Source: an uncultured beta proteobacterium (GTDB lineage: Bacteria; Pseudomonadota; Gammaproteobacteria; Burkholderiales; Burkholderiaceae_C). Taken from it: a stretch of 47,552 nt of DNA. Positions 24,738-33,356 of this stretch are shown piece by piece; positions within the stretch are counted from its first letter, which is position 1; every line of letters begins with the position of its first letter. A model generated the notes under the pieces. The model worked only from the letters and a program-made list of their open reading frames with translations, made no database searches and was not told the DNA's origin. The stretch is from NCBI GenBank assembly GCA_903914175.1, contig CAIWNX010000257.1, positions 1 through 47,552 on the forward strand, written 5' to 3'. The translations under genes and the position numbers were made by a program.

Positions 24738-24830
24738 CATTTCAAAATCATCCCTGTCGTTGTTGCAACGCCTTGCCGTGCTAAAGCACTGTCTGCGGCG
24801 TTGCGCCTAGACAGAAATGATTTGGAAATG
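24738..24830. repeat. Long-hairpin dispersed repeat, copy A
   Basis: A 93-bp imperfect palindrome starts 4 nt after the dcd stop. The ends pair over about 21 bp with three mismatches (CATTTC-AAATCAT-CTGTC against GACAG-ATGATTTGGAAATG), and the inner part has GCAACGCC with GGCGTTGC, then GTGC-TAAA-GCAC. A second copy at 30004-30098 matches closely over its whole length, so this is a mobile or conserved element rather than a chance hairpin. Confidence 0.85.
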
Positions 24831-24923
24831 CAATGGACTGCACCGAATAGGGGATAATGAGGGTTTGCCCCAATCCATCGGGCGATCAGCTATCGGATTG
24901 ATAGCATTTGACTTTGGCTATGA

Positions 24924-26462
24924 ATGACCGATTTGAATTCTGATTCCAGCGTTGACCTGACGCAACACAAACTGCCGATGGCGTTTTCCCATCTGCAACT
25001 GGCCGCTCCGTTGGCACGCGCCGTAGCCGAGCTCGGCTACGAATCGATGACCCCGATCCAGGCCCAGGCGATACCCATGGTGCTTCAGGGCCGCGACGTC
25101 ATGGGCGCGGCGCAAACCGGCACCGGCAAGACGGCTGCCTTTTCGCTGCCATTGCTGCAACGCATGCTCAAGCACGAGAGCAGTTCGACCTCGCCGGCAC
25201 GCCACCCGGTGCGCGCCCTGGTGCTGCTGCCCACGCGTGAGCTGGCCGATCAGGTGGCGCAGGCGATCAAGGATTACGCCAAGCACACGCAACTGCGCTG
25301 TGCCGTGGTGTTTGGCGGTATGGACATGAAGCCGCAAACCATCGAACTGAAAAAAGGCGTCGAGATCCTGGTGGCAACGCCGGGGCGTTTGCTCGATCAC
25401 ATCGAAGCCAAGAACGCGGTTCTGAACCAGGTCGAGTACGTGGTGCTGGACGAAGCCGACCGCATGCTCGACGTCGGTTTTCTGCCCGACTTGCAGCGCA
25501 TCCTGAGTTTCCTGCCCAAACAGCGCACCACGCTGCTGTTCTCCGCCACTTTCTCACCCGAGATCAAGCGCCTGGCCAGCAGCTACCTGCAAGACCCGGT
25601 GACGATCGAAGTCGGCGGCTCCAACAGTACGGCGTCCACCGTCGAGCAGCACTTCTACAGTGTCGGCGACGAGGACAAACGCCACGCCCTGCACCAGTTG
25701 ATCAAGCAGCGCGAACTCAAGCAGGCTTTCGTTTTTGTCAACAGCAAGCTCGGTTGCGCGCGCCTGGCGCGCTCGCTGGAGCGCGAAGGCCTCAAGACCA
25801 CGGCCCTGCATGGCGACAAGAGCCAGGATGAGCGGCTCAAGGCGCTCGAAGCGTTCAAGAGCGGCGAGGTCGATCTGCTGGTTTGTACCGACGTGGCGGC
25901 GCGCGGTCTGGACATCAAGGATGTGCCGGCGGTTTTCAATTTCGACATTCCGTTCAATGCCGAAGATTACGTGCACCGCATCGGCCGCACCGGGCGCGCT
26001 GGCGCGGCCGGTTTGGCGCTGAGTTTTGTTTCCAAGAGCGATGCCCGTCTGTTGGCGGACATTGAAAAGCTCCTCAAGATCAAGGTTGAACTCGAAGCCG
26101 TCGAGTTCGACGAAGACGCGCCCGATATTCGCAAGCAAGGGCGTATCAACGATGGCCGTCGCATGTACGCTGAAGGCGTGCAGGATGACGCGCATCCGGG
26201 TCATCGCAGCGGTGCGCTGCGCGATGTGGCGCGCGAAGGCCAGTTTGCCAGGCCCGAGCGGCCACTGCGGCGCGATTACGCACGTCCGGCGGCGGCGGCG
26301 CGTGACCCGTTCTTTGACAAACCCTACGAGGCAGCACCGGTGACAGCCGAGTCCGAGGTCAAACCATCCTGGGAAGCCTCGGCAGCCCGTCACACGGGTC
26401 GCAGTATCTCGGCCAACATCAAGACCAAGCGCCGCGTGGCCGCGCTGTTCAAGTCCGAATAG
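24924..26462 (+). CDS. rhlE: DEAD-box ATP-dependent RNA helicase, RhlE-like
   Basis: A 512-residue RNA helicase. Motifs in order: Q motif (GYESMTPIQAQAIP), Walker A (AQTGTGKTAAF), Ia (PTRELADQVA), Ib (ATPGRLLDH), DEAD (VLDEADRMLDVGFLPD), III (LLFSATFSPEIK), then in domain 2 ALHGDKSQDERLKALEAF, DVAARGLDIKDVPAVFNFD and HRIGRTGRAG. The C-terminal tail of about 130 residues is charged and disordered, ending in a basic NIKTKRRVAALFKSE, as in beta-proteobacterial RhlE proteins. Start ATG 24924 lacks a strong ribosome site; an internal ATG at 24978 is an alternative beginning right at the Q-motif helix. Likely roles are ribosome assembly and mRNA turnover. Single gene, converging with apaH. Confidence 0.95.
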   Translation: MTDLNSDSSVDLTQHKLPMAFSHLQLAAPLARAVAELGYESMTPIQAQAIPMVLQGRDVMGAAQTGTGKTAAFSLPLLQRMLKHESSSTSPARHPVRALVLLPTRELADQVAQAIKDYAKHTQLRCAVVFGGMDMKPQTIELKKGVEILVATPGRLLDHIEAKNAVLNQVEYVVLDEADRMLDVGFLPDLQRILSFLPKQRTTLLFSATFSPEIKRLASSYLQDPVTIEVGGSNSTASTVEQHFYSVGDEDKRHALHQLIKQRELKQAFVFVNSKLGCARLARSLEREGLKTTALHGDKSQDERLKALEAFKSGEVDLLVCTDVAARGLDIKDVPAVFNFDIPFNAEDYVHRIGRTGRAGAAGLALSFVSKSDARLLADIEKLLKIKVELEAVEFDEDAPDIRKQGRINDGRRMYAEGVQDDAHPGHRSGALRDVAREGQFARPERPLRRDYARPAAAARDPFFDKPYEAAPVTAESEVKPSWEASAARHTGRSISANIKTKRRVAALFKSE

Positions 26463-26480
26463 CGCGACCGCGCTCTTGCG

Positions 26481-27344
26481 TCAGCCCGGTTTCTGGGCTT
26501 GCACGCATTGCACCTGAATCAGTTCCTGTTTGAGCTGTTGGCTGCTGTCGGAGGCACCGGCACCGCCGACGCGCAAGGCGCTCAGGCAACCACCCCAGAC
26601 GCAGCCGGTGTCGAGCGAGAGCACATCGCTGCGGCCCAACCAGCCCAGCATCGACCAGTGGCCGAACGCCACCGTGATCTCGGCCGTGCGCCGGCCGGGT
26701 ACTTCAAACCACGGCATGTAGCCTGCCGGCGCGGTCGCTGCGCCTTCCTTGCTTTCGTGATCCATGCGTCCGTTGGCATCACAAAAGCGCATGCGCGTCA
26801 GGGCGTTGACGATCAGGCGCAAGCGGTCTGCGCCCGTGAGTGCTTCGTCCCACAGGGCCGGTTCGTTGCCGTACATCTGGCGCAGGAAGTCACCCAACTG
26901 CGGGCCGCGCAAAATGGTTTCGACCTCGCCCGCCAGCGCCACGGTTTGTTGTGCGCTCCAGCTTGGCAGCACACCGGCGTGCACCAGCAGCAGCGTGTGG
27001 CCGTCAATTTGTTCGAGCATGGCCATGCGCTGCCAGCGCAACCATTCCAGCATGGCCTCGCGGTCGCTGGCCTGCAGAATCTCGTCCAAGGTGTCGCTGC
27101 GGCTCGGCTGGCGCACACCCGCCGCCAGCGCCAGCAGGTGCAGGTCGTGGTTGCCGAGCACGGCTTGCGCTGCATTGCCGTAGCCCATGAGGCGGCGCAG
27201 CACGGTGGCCGATTGCGGCCCGCGGTTCACCAAATCACCGAGCAGGTAGAGCGTGTCGCGGCTGGGCGAGAAAGAAATTTCGTCCAATAGCCGTTGCAAT
27301 GCGTCATCGCAACCCTGGACGTCGCCAATCAAGTAAAGTGACAT
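26481..27344 (-). CDS. apaH: Symmetrical bis(5'-nucleosyl)-tetraphosphatase
   Basis: A 287-residue metallophosphatase that splits Ap4A to two ADP and removes Np4 caps from RNA. Metal-site motifs are complete: MSLYLIGDVQGCDDAL (GDxxG), LYLLGDLVNRGPQS (GDxxxRG), VLGNHDLHLLAL (GNHD) and, later, LLVHAGVLPSW and FGHWSMLGW. DTGCVWGG near the C-terminus is specific to ApaH. The start ATG 27344 matches the family N-terminus exactly. The gene is divergent from the CorC-type gene by 24 bp and convergent with the helicase. In enterobacteria apaH follows ksgA-apaG, which is not the case here. Confidence 0.97.
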   Translation of the reverse strand: MSLYLIGDVQGCDDALQRLLDEISFSPSRDTLYLLGDLVNRGPQSATVLRRLMGYGNAAQAVLGNHDLHLLALAAGVRQPSRSDTLDEILQASDREAMLEWLRWQRMAMLEQIDGHTLLLVHAGVLPSWSAQQTVALAGEVETILRGPQLGDFLRQMYGNEPALWDEALTGADRLRLIVNALTRMRFCDANGRMDHESKEGAATAPAGYMPWFEVPGRRTAEITVAFGHWSMLGWLGRSDVLSLDTGCVWGGCLSALRVGGAGASDSSQQLKQELIQVQCVQAQKPG

Positions 27345-27368
27345 GGTGTTTATTTTCGCTGCTGCGCA

Positions 27369-28658
27369 ATGGATTTTTTACTGATTGTCTTCCTGACCCT
27401 GCTCAACGGTGTCTTTGCCATGTCGGAACTGGCCCTGGCGGCGAGCCGCAAGGTGCGCTTGAATGCGATGGCCGAGGAGGGCGACAAGGGGGCGCAGGCG
27501 GCGCTGACGCTGCTCGGTAATCCAAACCAGTTTCTCTCGACGGTGCAGGTCGGCATCACCTCGATTGGCATGCTCAATGGCATTGTCGGTGAGGCAGCCT
27601 TCAGTGAAGGAGTGGCAGCCTGGCTGCATGGCTTTGGTGTGGCCGACAAGGCGGCTGCGATTTCGGCCACGGCCATCGTCGTCACGCTGATTACCTTCAC
27701 CACCATCATTTTTGGTGAACTGGTGCCCAAGCGCATTGGCCAGTTACACCCGGAAGCGGTATCGCGCTGGGTGGCGCGCCCGATGCTGTGGTTGGCCACG
27801 GCCGCCAAGCCCTTTGTGAAATTGCTCTCCGGCACCACTGCCAGTGTTCTCAAACTGTTGCGCATCGACACCACCGGGCTGCGTCCGGTGACGGAGGAAG
27901 AAATCAGCGCCAGCCTGGAAGAGGGCGTCGATGCCGGCGTGATCGAGCAGCACGAGCACCAGATGGTGCAGAACGTGTTTCAGCTCGACGATCGGCCGTT
28001 GACTTCGCTGATGGTGCCGCGCACCGATGTGGAGTGGCTCGACGCGGACAACAGCGTGGCGCAAAGCCTGCAGCTGGCCGGGACTGGCGGTGAGAAGGGG
28101 GCCCATTCCTGGTACCCGGTGTGCCGCGGCTCGCTCGACGATGTGGTGGGGGTGATCAGCATCGGTCGCTTGCTGCAACTGGGCGTGGACACGCCGGGCA
28201 CGATCGAGGCCCACGCGATGCCAGCCTCGTTTGTGCCGGAAACCTTGAGCGGCATGGAACTGCTGGAGCAGTTTCGCGCCAAGGCCGGGCGCTTTGTCTT
28301 TGTGGTCGACGAGTACGGTGTGGTGCAGGGGCTGCTGACACCGCGTGACCTGCTCGAAGCCATCACCGGCGAATTGCAGCCAGGCGCGCAGATCGATGCC
28401 TGGGCCACTGAGCGTGATGATGGTTCCTGGTTGCTCGACGGCCTGATGCCGGTGAGCGAACTCAAGGTGCGTCTCGGAATCGATGAACTGCCGGAAGAGG
28501 AGCGTGGGCGCTACAACACGGTGGCCGGTTTGCTGATGTCGGTGTCGGGCCATCTGCCGGCGGTTGCCGAGCGCATCGACTGCGCCGGTTGGTGCTTCGA
28601 AGTGGTGGATCTGGACGGCAAGCGCATCGACAAGGTGCTGGCCAGCCAGCGCGGCTGA
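27369..28658 (+). CDS. CNNM/CorC-HlyC family membrane protein with CBS pair
   Basis: A 429-residue protein with the domain order DUF21/CNNM membrane domain (about 1-190; LLIVFLTLLNGVFAMSELAL, then TALITFTTIIFGELVPKRIG-like helices), a CBS pair (about 215-340, with PLTSLMVPRTDVEWLD and GRFVFVVDEYGVVQGLLTPRDLLEAI) and a CorC_HlyC C-terminal domain (ERDDGSWLLDGLMPVSEL, NTVAGLLMSVSGHLP). Such proteins are linked to Mg2+/Co2+ homeostasis; the old hemolysin name is misleading. No strong ribosome site is seen before ATG 27369. Its TGA abuts the stop of the converging DUF218 gene with no gap. Confidence 0.94.
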   Translation: MDFLLIVFLTLLNGVFAMSELALAASRKVRLNAMAEEGDKGAQAALTLLGNPNQFLSTVQVGITSIGMLNGIVGEAAFSEGVAAWLHGFGVADKAAAISATAIVVTLITFTTIIFGELVPKRIGQLHPEAVSRWVARPMLWLATAAKPFVKLLSGTTASVLKLLRIDTTGLRPVTEEEISASLEEGVDAGVIEQHEHQMVQNVFQLDDRPLTSLMVPRTDVEWLDADNSVAQSLQLAGTGGEKGAHSWYPVCRGSLDDVVGVISIGRLLQLGVDTPGTIEAHAMPASFVPETLSGMELLEQFRAKAGRFVFVVDEYGVVQGLLTPRDLLEAITGELQPGAQIDAWATERDDGSWLLDGLMPVSELKVRLGIDELPEEERGRYNTVAGLLMSVSGHLPAVAERIDCAGWCFEVVDLDGKRIDKVLASQRG

Positions 28659-29423
28659 TCAGGTGCGTCCCGCCAGCCGGTAAGCCAGCAGGCCGGCCAG
28701 TTCGTGCAAGCCAAGTTGCCACTTGGCTGCGCCGTGCAACAGCGAATACTGTGTCCACGGCGTGCTGCTGCCGGTGCGAAAGTCAACCGGGTACGGGGTC
28801 ACGTTCCAGCCCGCCTTGCTAAAGGTGGCCAGCGCGCGCGGCATGTGCCAGGCCGAGGTCAGCAAGAGCCAGGGCTGCTTGGGGTCAACGCCGGGCAGAG
28901 CGGCGCTGAAACGCGCGTTCTCGTAGCTGGTCCTGGAATTGGTTTCATAAATAATTTGCCGCTCCGCCAAGCCCATGCTGTCGAAAAAGATCTTGGCGCG
29001 CGCCGCTTCGGAAAATCCCTGGGCCAGCAACTCGCCCTCACCGCCGCTGAACAACAAGCGCAACTGCGGGTTGCGGCGCAGCAAGGCCAGTGGCACGGTC
29101 ATGCGCTCGGCGGCCTCGTTCAGGGCCACCTGATCGTGACCCTGCCAGATGGAGGCCGGCTCCAGCGCGCCGCCCAGCACCACGATGCCCACAAAAGCCT
29201 TCAGATCGGCGTTCGCCGCCGGCCCGGCATGTTGCGCCTGGAGTTGGCGCAGAAGAGCATCGGGTAGCGGTTCCCAGCCCTGCAACAGCAGCAAGACCAG
29301 CGCGGCCCAGCCCAGGCGCCGACGGCGCTGCTGCGCTTTGGACAGCAACGCACCCAGTAACAGGACGGCGACCCAGACCAGCGGCTGGGTCATGAAGGAC
29401 AGCAGTTTGGATGCGAGAAACAT
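28659..29423 (-). CDS. YdcF/ElyC-type DUF218 membrane protein
   Basis: A 254-residue inner-membrane protein with two N-terminal helices (MTQPLVWVAVLLLGALLS, LGWAALVLLLLQGW) and a periplasmic DUF218 domain. The domain shows FVGIVVLGGALEP, LLFSGGEGELL, the signature RTSYENARFSA and LLLTSAWHMPRALATFSKAGW. ElyC/SanA relatives affect envelope polysaccharide synthesis and vancomycin resistance, but no reaction is established. ATG 29423 starts next to the first helix with GGAG about 12 nt before it; an ATG nine codons upstream (29450) is an alternative. Confidence 0.9.
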   Translation of the reverse strand: MFLASKLLSFMTQPLVWVAVLLLGALLSKAQQRRRRLGWAALVLLLLQGWEPLPDALLRQLQAQHAGPAANADLKAFVGIVVLGGALEPASIWQGHDQVALNEAAERMTVPLALLRRNPQLRLLFSGGEGELLAQGFSEAARAKIFFDSMGLAERQIIYETNSRTSYENARFSAALPGVDPKQPWLLLTSAWHMPRALATFSKAGWNVTPYPVDFRTGSSTPWTQYSLLHGAAKWQLGLHELAGLLAYRLAGRT

Positions 29424-29558
29424 GGCGTGGGCGACTCCGGTGCGCTCCACTATAGCCGGCGTTCGGGCGGGGCCTGATAATTGCGACTATGCTGACAAGG
29501 GTCAAGGCACTGCGGCCCGGTCACTTGGATACTGTTCAAAACTTAAAGGAGTTCCGTC

Positions 29559-29996
29559 ATGTTCAAACACATACTCGTTCCGGTCGATGGTTCTTCAACG
29601 GCGCAGTTGGCGGTCGACAAGGCCATCAGCCTGGCCAAGGCGTTTGGCAGTCGCGTGACCGCCATTTTCGTCATCGATCCTTATCCGTTTACCGGTGTCG
29701 GAACCGACTTTGCCTACGGTCAGGCTGAGTACCTGAGCGCTGCCACGGCCGAGGCCAATGCGGCGATCAAGATCAGTCGGGCTGCATTTGAGGCGGCCGG
29801 CATCAGCGCTGATGCTTCTGTGATTGAAGCCAACGCCGCCTGGCGCGGTGTGGTTCAGTCGGCCAAATCCATCGGGGCCGATTTGATCGTGATGGGTTCC
29901 CACGGCCGCAGCGGCCTGGAAAAGCTGGTGCTCGGCAGCGTGACGCAAGCCGTTCTGTCGCACACCCACCTGCCAGTCCTGGTGGTGCGCGACTGA
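29559..29996 (+). CDS. Universal stress protein, UspA family with ATP-binding motif
   Basis: A 145-residue single-domain Usp protein. The N-terminal strand is FKHILVPVDGSSTAQLAVDKAI. The C-terminal nucleotide loop is MGSHGRSGLEKLVLGSV, fitting the G-2x-G-9x-G-S/T pattern of ATP-binding Usp proteins, followed by LSHTHLPVLVVRD. An AAGGAG ribosome site precedes ATG 29559. Usp proteins accumulate under starvation or low oxygen, which suits the neighbouring anaerobic genes, but nothing in the sequence links their regulation. The long-hairpin repeat copy B begins 8 nt after the stop. Confidence 0.96.
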   Translation: MFKHILVPVDGSSTAQLAVDKAISLAKAFGSRVTAIFVIDPYPFTGVGTDFAYGQAEYLSAATAEANAAIKISRAAFEAAGISADASVIEANAAWRGVVQSAKSIGADLIVMGSHGRSGLEKLVLGSVTQAVLSHTHLPVLVVRD

Positions 29997-30003
29997 GCGC
30001 ATT

Positions 30004-30098
30004 CCATTTCTAAACCATCCCTGTCGTTGTTGCTTCGCCTTGCCGTGCTAAAGCACGGTCTGCGGCTTCGCGCCTAGACAGGAATGATTTGGAAACGG
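30004..30098. repeat. Long-hairpin dispersed repeat, copy B
   Basis: A 95-bp relative of the element at 24738-24830. The outer arms (CCATTTC-AAACCAT-CCTGTC and GACAGGAATGATTTGGAAAC) pair over about 22 bp with few mismatches, and the inner CCGTGC-TAAA-GCACGG stem is perfect. The copies differ mainly in a four-base block next to the core (AACG versus TTCG). It sits between the ends of the converging usp and nrdJ genes and may terminate both. Confidence 0.85.
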
Positions 30099-30114
30099 AA
30101 TTGGACAGCGGCTC

Positions 30115-33012
30115 TCAGCCGCACTGTCCCACGTAGCCGCAGGCGGTGCAGAAATCACAACCGTCCTTGTGGATGACGGTTGGGTTGCCGCATTCCGGAC
30201 ACACTTTGCCGGCCATGGTGGTGGCGACTTCGTGATCCTTCGGTGCGTCGAGCACACCCATTTCGCGCAACGGGAAACCCTCTTCGTCCAGCACGCCGAG
30301 CATGGCGTAGCGGTGAATGATCAGGCGCGCAATATAGGCCACGGTGGACGGCCAGGTCTGCTGGCGCCGCTCACCATTGGGCAGGCCCGGCACAAAGGCC
30401 ATGAAGTGACCGAGCGGCTCGGCATAGTTGAGCAGCTTGCGCAGCTTCATGCCAATCCAGGCCGGGTCGATCACACGCATGTCGAGTGACAGCAAGCGCG
30501 CCACGCCGTCGAGGGCGCGCGGGTAGTTGCCGGAAAAGCCGACAGCGCAGGGGCGTGTCACGATGGCACCGTCATGGCCAGGCAGGTTCACTTCCTTGAG
30601 CGTGACGGTGAGTGATTCACCGGTGGCCGGGTTCTCCACATCGACCGACCAGGCCAGTGTGCCCGAAGGACCGGTCTGCGGCTCGCCGCGGCTGAACATG
30701 GCGTCCATTACCGGTGTCGCGACCTTGGCATTGCTGCCGGGCAAGGCCTTGAGTTGATCGCAGCGCCAGCGGATCACGGCTGCCGTAGCGGCGACCACAC
30801 CGGGGAACAAGCGCTGTTCGCCGTGCGGTGGGAATGGCATTTCGAACGAGTGTTCTTCGGCCACCGTGGCCAAGGCGTCGAGCTTGAGTTGCAGCCAGGC
30901 CGGGTCGTTGGCGCGCAAGTCCATCGACAAGGTCTTGGCCAGCGCGCCCAGGCCGCGTGGTTGATCGGTGCCGTTGACCCAGACCTCGAAGGGCTTGGGT
31001 GCACCGCCTTCTTCGGGCGAGATCTCGCCGACGAACAAGGCGAAGTCGCCAAACGGATGGTGCATCATGAAAGTCCAGGCCGAGTTGCCGCCGGGCAACT
31101 GCGGACGACTCGGCCAGCGCAGCGAAGACAGCACGGGAACCGGCAGGCGATCGAGTGAAAGACGGTGGTTCGCGCCATCGATTTGCAGTGGCGTGGCGGC
31201 GGCTGGCGCGGAGCTGGGCGTGACGCTGAGCACCGAGCCCAGGATCGAATTGGGCCGGTAAGTGGCCAGCCCTTTGAGGCCGGACTGCCAGGCTTCCATG
31301 TACAGGTGCTGGAAATCCCCATAGGGGTAATCCGCCGGCACGTTGACAGTTTTGGAAATTGCGGTGTCGATGAATGGCGCTACCGCAGCGACCATCGATT
31401 CGTGCGCCTGCGCGCTCATCTCCAGCGCCGTGACAAAGGCCGGTGTCAGCGCTTCGTCGTCGCCAAAGAGGTGGCGGTACAGGCGCCAGGCGTGGTCTTC
31501 CACCGCGTATTCTTTGAAGCTGCCGTCGGTCATGCGCTTCTTGCGCGTGTAGGTCCAGCTGAAAGGGGGTTCGATGCCGTTGCTGGCGTTGTCAGCAAAA
31601 GCCAGGCTGATGGTGCCGGTGGGTGCGATCGAGAGCAGGTGCGAATTGCGCAGGCCGTGCGTGCGCACGCGCTCTTTCAGAGCGGTTGGCAGGCGCGAGG
31701 CAAAGGTCTGGCCGCTCAAATACAGGTCGGCGTTGAAGAGCGGGAAGGCGCCGCGTTCGCGCGCGAGTTCCACCGATGCGTCGTAGGCAGTGTCACGCAT
31801 GCACTCGGAAATCTGGCGTGCCATGTCGCGCGCTTCCTGCGTGTCGTAACGCAGGTTGAGCATCACCAGTGCATCGCCAAGGCCGGTAAAGCCCAGGCCG
31901 ACGCGGCGTTTGCTGCGCGCTTCTTCCTGCTGTTGCGGCAAGGGCCAAACGGTGACGTCGAGCACGTTGTCGAGCATGCGGGTTGCAATGCGCGCAACAT
32001 CTTCAAATCCGGCCTGGTCGAAGCGTGCGTTGTCTTCAAACGGGTTTTCGATGAAGCGCGTCAGGTCGATCGAGCCCAGGCAGCAGCAGCCATAAGGTGG
32101 CAGCGGTTGTTCGGCGCAGGGGTTGGTGGTTGCTATGGTTTCGCAATACGACAGGTTGTTGTCGCGGTTGATCTGGTCCAGAAACAGCACGCCGGGTTCG
32201 GCATGGTCGTAGGTGGAGCGCATGATCTGGTCCCACAACTCGCGCGCGGCGAGCTTGCGGTAGACCCACATGCCGCTGTCTTTGTCCTGGTAGGCGCCGG
32301 CTGCCTTTTGCCCAACGCCGGGTTCGGCCCGATGCACCAGTGCAAATTCCTTGTTCTTCTGCACGGCTTCCATGAAGGCATCGGTGACGCCGACCGAAAT
32401 GTTGAAGTTCTTCAGGTCGCCCGTGTCCTTGGCGTGGATGAAGGCTTCGATATCCGGATGGTCGCAGCGCAGCACACCCATCTGCGCACCACGACGCGCG
32501 CCAGCAGACTCGACGGTTTCGCAGGAGCGGTCAAACACCCGCATATAACTTACCGGTCCGGAAGCACTGCTTTGTGTGCTGCCAACCCAGGCGCCGTGCG
32601 GGCGGATGCGCGAGAAGTCGTAACCAACGCCGCCACCGCGACGCATGGTTTCAGCCGCCTCGGTCAGCGCCGTGTAAATGCCGGGATGCCCATCTTCAAT
32701 GTGGGCAATCGAATCGCCGACCGGCTGCACAAAGCAGTTGATCAGGGTGGCTGACAGGGTCGTGCCGGCGGCCGACTGGATACGCCCGGCCGGCAGGAAG
32801 CCGTTTTGCAGCGCTTGCAGAAACTTGGCTTCCCACTGTTTTTGCTGGTCGGGTGCTTCGCTGGCTGCCAGCGCCCGTGCCACACGCTGGTTCACATCCA
32901 GAATGGTCTTTTCGTTTCCCTTGCCGTATTTTTCCAGCAGGACTTCTTCGCTGATTTGTTGCGGCGCCAGCGCGAGCAGGGGTTTTGTTCTTTCGGGTGC
33001 TTTTTGGGACAT
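30115..33012 (-). CDS. nrdJ: Adenosylcobalamin-dependent (class II) ribonucleoside-diphosphate reductase
   Basis: A 965-residue class II RNR that makes deoxynucleotides with coenzyme B12 and so works with or without oxygen. The catalytic barrel occupies about 1-600 (GFLPAGRIQSAAGTT, MRRGGGVGYDFSRIRP, RRGAQMGVLRCDHPDIEAF, TTNPCAEQPLPPYG, LLSIAPTGTISL). Two copies of a TSCPD-like domain follow: a block with RGLGALAKTLSMDLRANDPA is echoed about 150 residues later by RALDGVARLLSLDMRVIDPA. The end is a zinc-ribbon (CPECGNP, CDFCTACGY, 938-965). AGGAA precedes ATG 33012. Promoter-proximal NrdR-like boxes suggest repression by NrdR. Single gene. Confidence 0.96.
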   Translation of the reverse strand: MSQKAPERTKPLLALAPQQISEEVLLEKYGKGNEKTILDVNQRVARALAASEAPDQQKQWEAKFLQALQNGFLPAGRIQSAAGTTLSATLINCFVQPVGDSIAHIEDGHPGIYTALTEAAETMRRGGGVGYDFSRIRPHGAWVGSTQSSASGPVSYMRVFDRSCETVESAGARRGAQMGVLRCDHPDIEAFIHAKDTGDLKNFNISVGVTDAFMEAVQKNKEFALVHRAEPGVGQKAAGAYQDKDSGMWVYRKLAARELWDQIMRSTYDHAEPGVLFLDQINRDNNLSYCETIATTNPCAEQPLPPYGCCCLGSIDLTRFIENPFEDNARFDQAGFEDVARIATRMLDNVLDVTVWPLPQQQEEARSKRRVGLGFTGLGDALVMLNLRYDTQEARDMARQISECMRDTAYDASVELARERGAFPLFNADLYLSGQTFASRLPTALKERVRTHGLRNSHLLSIAPTGTISLAFADNASNGIEPPFSWTYTRKKRMTDGSFKEYAVEDHAWRLYRHLFGDDEALTPAFVTALEMSAQAHESMVAAVAPFIDTAISKTVNVPADYPYGDFQHLYMEAWQSGLKGLATYRPNSILGSVLSVTPSSAPAAATPLQIDGANHRLSLDRLPVPVLSSLRWPSRPQLPGGNSAWTFMMHHPFGDFALFVGEISPEEGGAPKPFEVWVNGTDQPRGLGALAKTLSMDLRANDPAWLQLKLDALATVAEEHSFEMPFPPHGEQRLFPGVVAATAAVIRWRCDQLKALPGSNAKVATPVMDAMFSRGEPQTGPSGTLAWSVDVENPATGESLTVTLKEVNLPGHDGAIVTRPCAVGFSGNYPRALDGVARLLSLDMRVIDPAWIGMKLRKLLNYAEPLGHFMAFVPGLPNGERRQQTWPSTVAYIARLIIHRYAMLGVLDEEGFPLREMGVLDAPKDHEVATTMAGKVCPECGNPTVIHKDGCDFCTACGYVGQCG

Positions 33013-33118
33013 GTTTTTATTCCTGAAAATGTTGCCGGATGGTCGAAACTCGTTGGATGCGAATCTTTTATTTTCGGCGACAGAGGTTGCGATTTTATTT
33101 ATTTGGCTAAGGTGGGAG

Positions 33119-33166
33119 GCACTACGGGTAGTGGTGACCAGGGGGCTCGCACACTACATCTAGCGC
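33119..33166 (-). promoter_or_regulatory. Tandem NrdR-box-like sites in the nrdJ promoter region
   Basis: The gene-free stretch 33013-33356 carries two 16-bp sites with the CTA-N4-TAG core of NrdR boxes: GCACTACGGGTAGTGG (33119-33134) and ACACTACATCTAGCGC (33151-33166). Their centres are exactly 32 bp apart, the three-turn spacing usual for NrdR operators. CATAAT (33167-33172, minus strand) is a possible -10, and an A/T-rich run at 33201-33240 could act as an UP element. The sites are seen; NrdR binding is inferred. The rest of the stretch holds the hairpin at 33297-33319 and no gene. Confidence 0.7.
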
Positions 33167-33296
33167 ATTATGCCTATAAATGGAAATCCCGCAGGGCCCC
33201 AATTTATTTTTATTTTTTTCTATTCCCAGATGGAATAAGAGACGCGTCCATGAGTCTTTTCGGTTGTGAGGAACCGCTTGCGGATGCGCAAGTCCG

Positions 33297-33319
33297 AACC
33301 CGGGCGTGACACCCGGGTT
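33297..33319 (-). terminator. GC-rich hairpin after the nar/parvulin operon
   Basis: AACCCGGG and CCCGGGTT form a perfect 8-bp stem with a 7-nt loop, 38 nt beyond the stop of the parvulin gene. No real U-run follows on the minus strand, so it is a candidate terminator or mRNA 3' stabiliser rather than a textbook intrinsic terminator. Confidence 0.5.
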
Positions 33320-33356
33320 TACCCTAGTGCCAGACGACTGCCGGCCGTGGCCGACG

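Noticed and set aside
24742-24830. Intrinsic terminator of dcd as sole explanation of the hairpin
   Set aside because: There is no U-run after the stem, and the whole 93-bp sequence recurs at 30004-30098, so it is reported as a dispersed repeat with only a possible terminator role.
33260-33320. Series of short stems that might be a tRNA or small RNA gene
   Set aside because: The stems (CTTGCG-GATG-CGCAAG and the AACCCGGG hairpin) do not fit a cloverleaf and have no T-loop sequence; the second is better seen as a terminator of the nar operon.
33013-33356. Possible cobalamin riboswitch ahead of the B12-dependent RNR
   Set aside because: No B12-box-like sequence or the long multi-stem layout could be found in the leader; the visible signals are the two NrdR-like boxes and simple hairpins.
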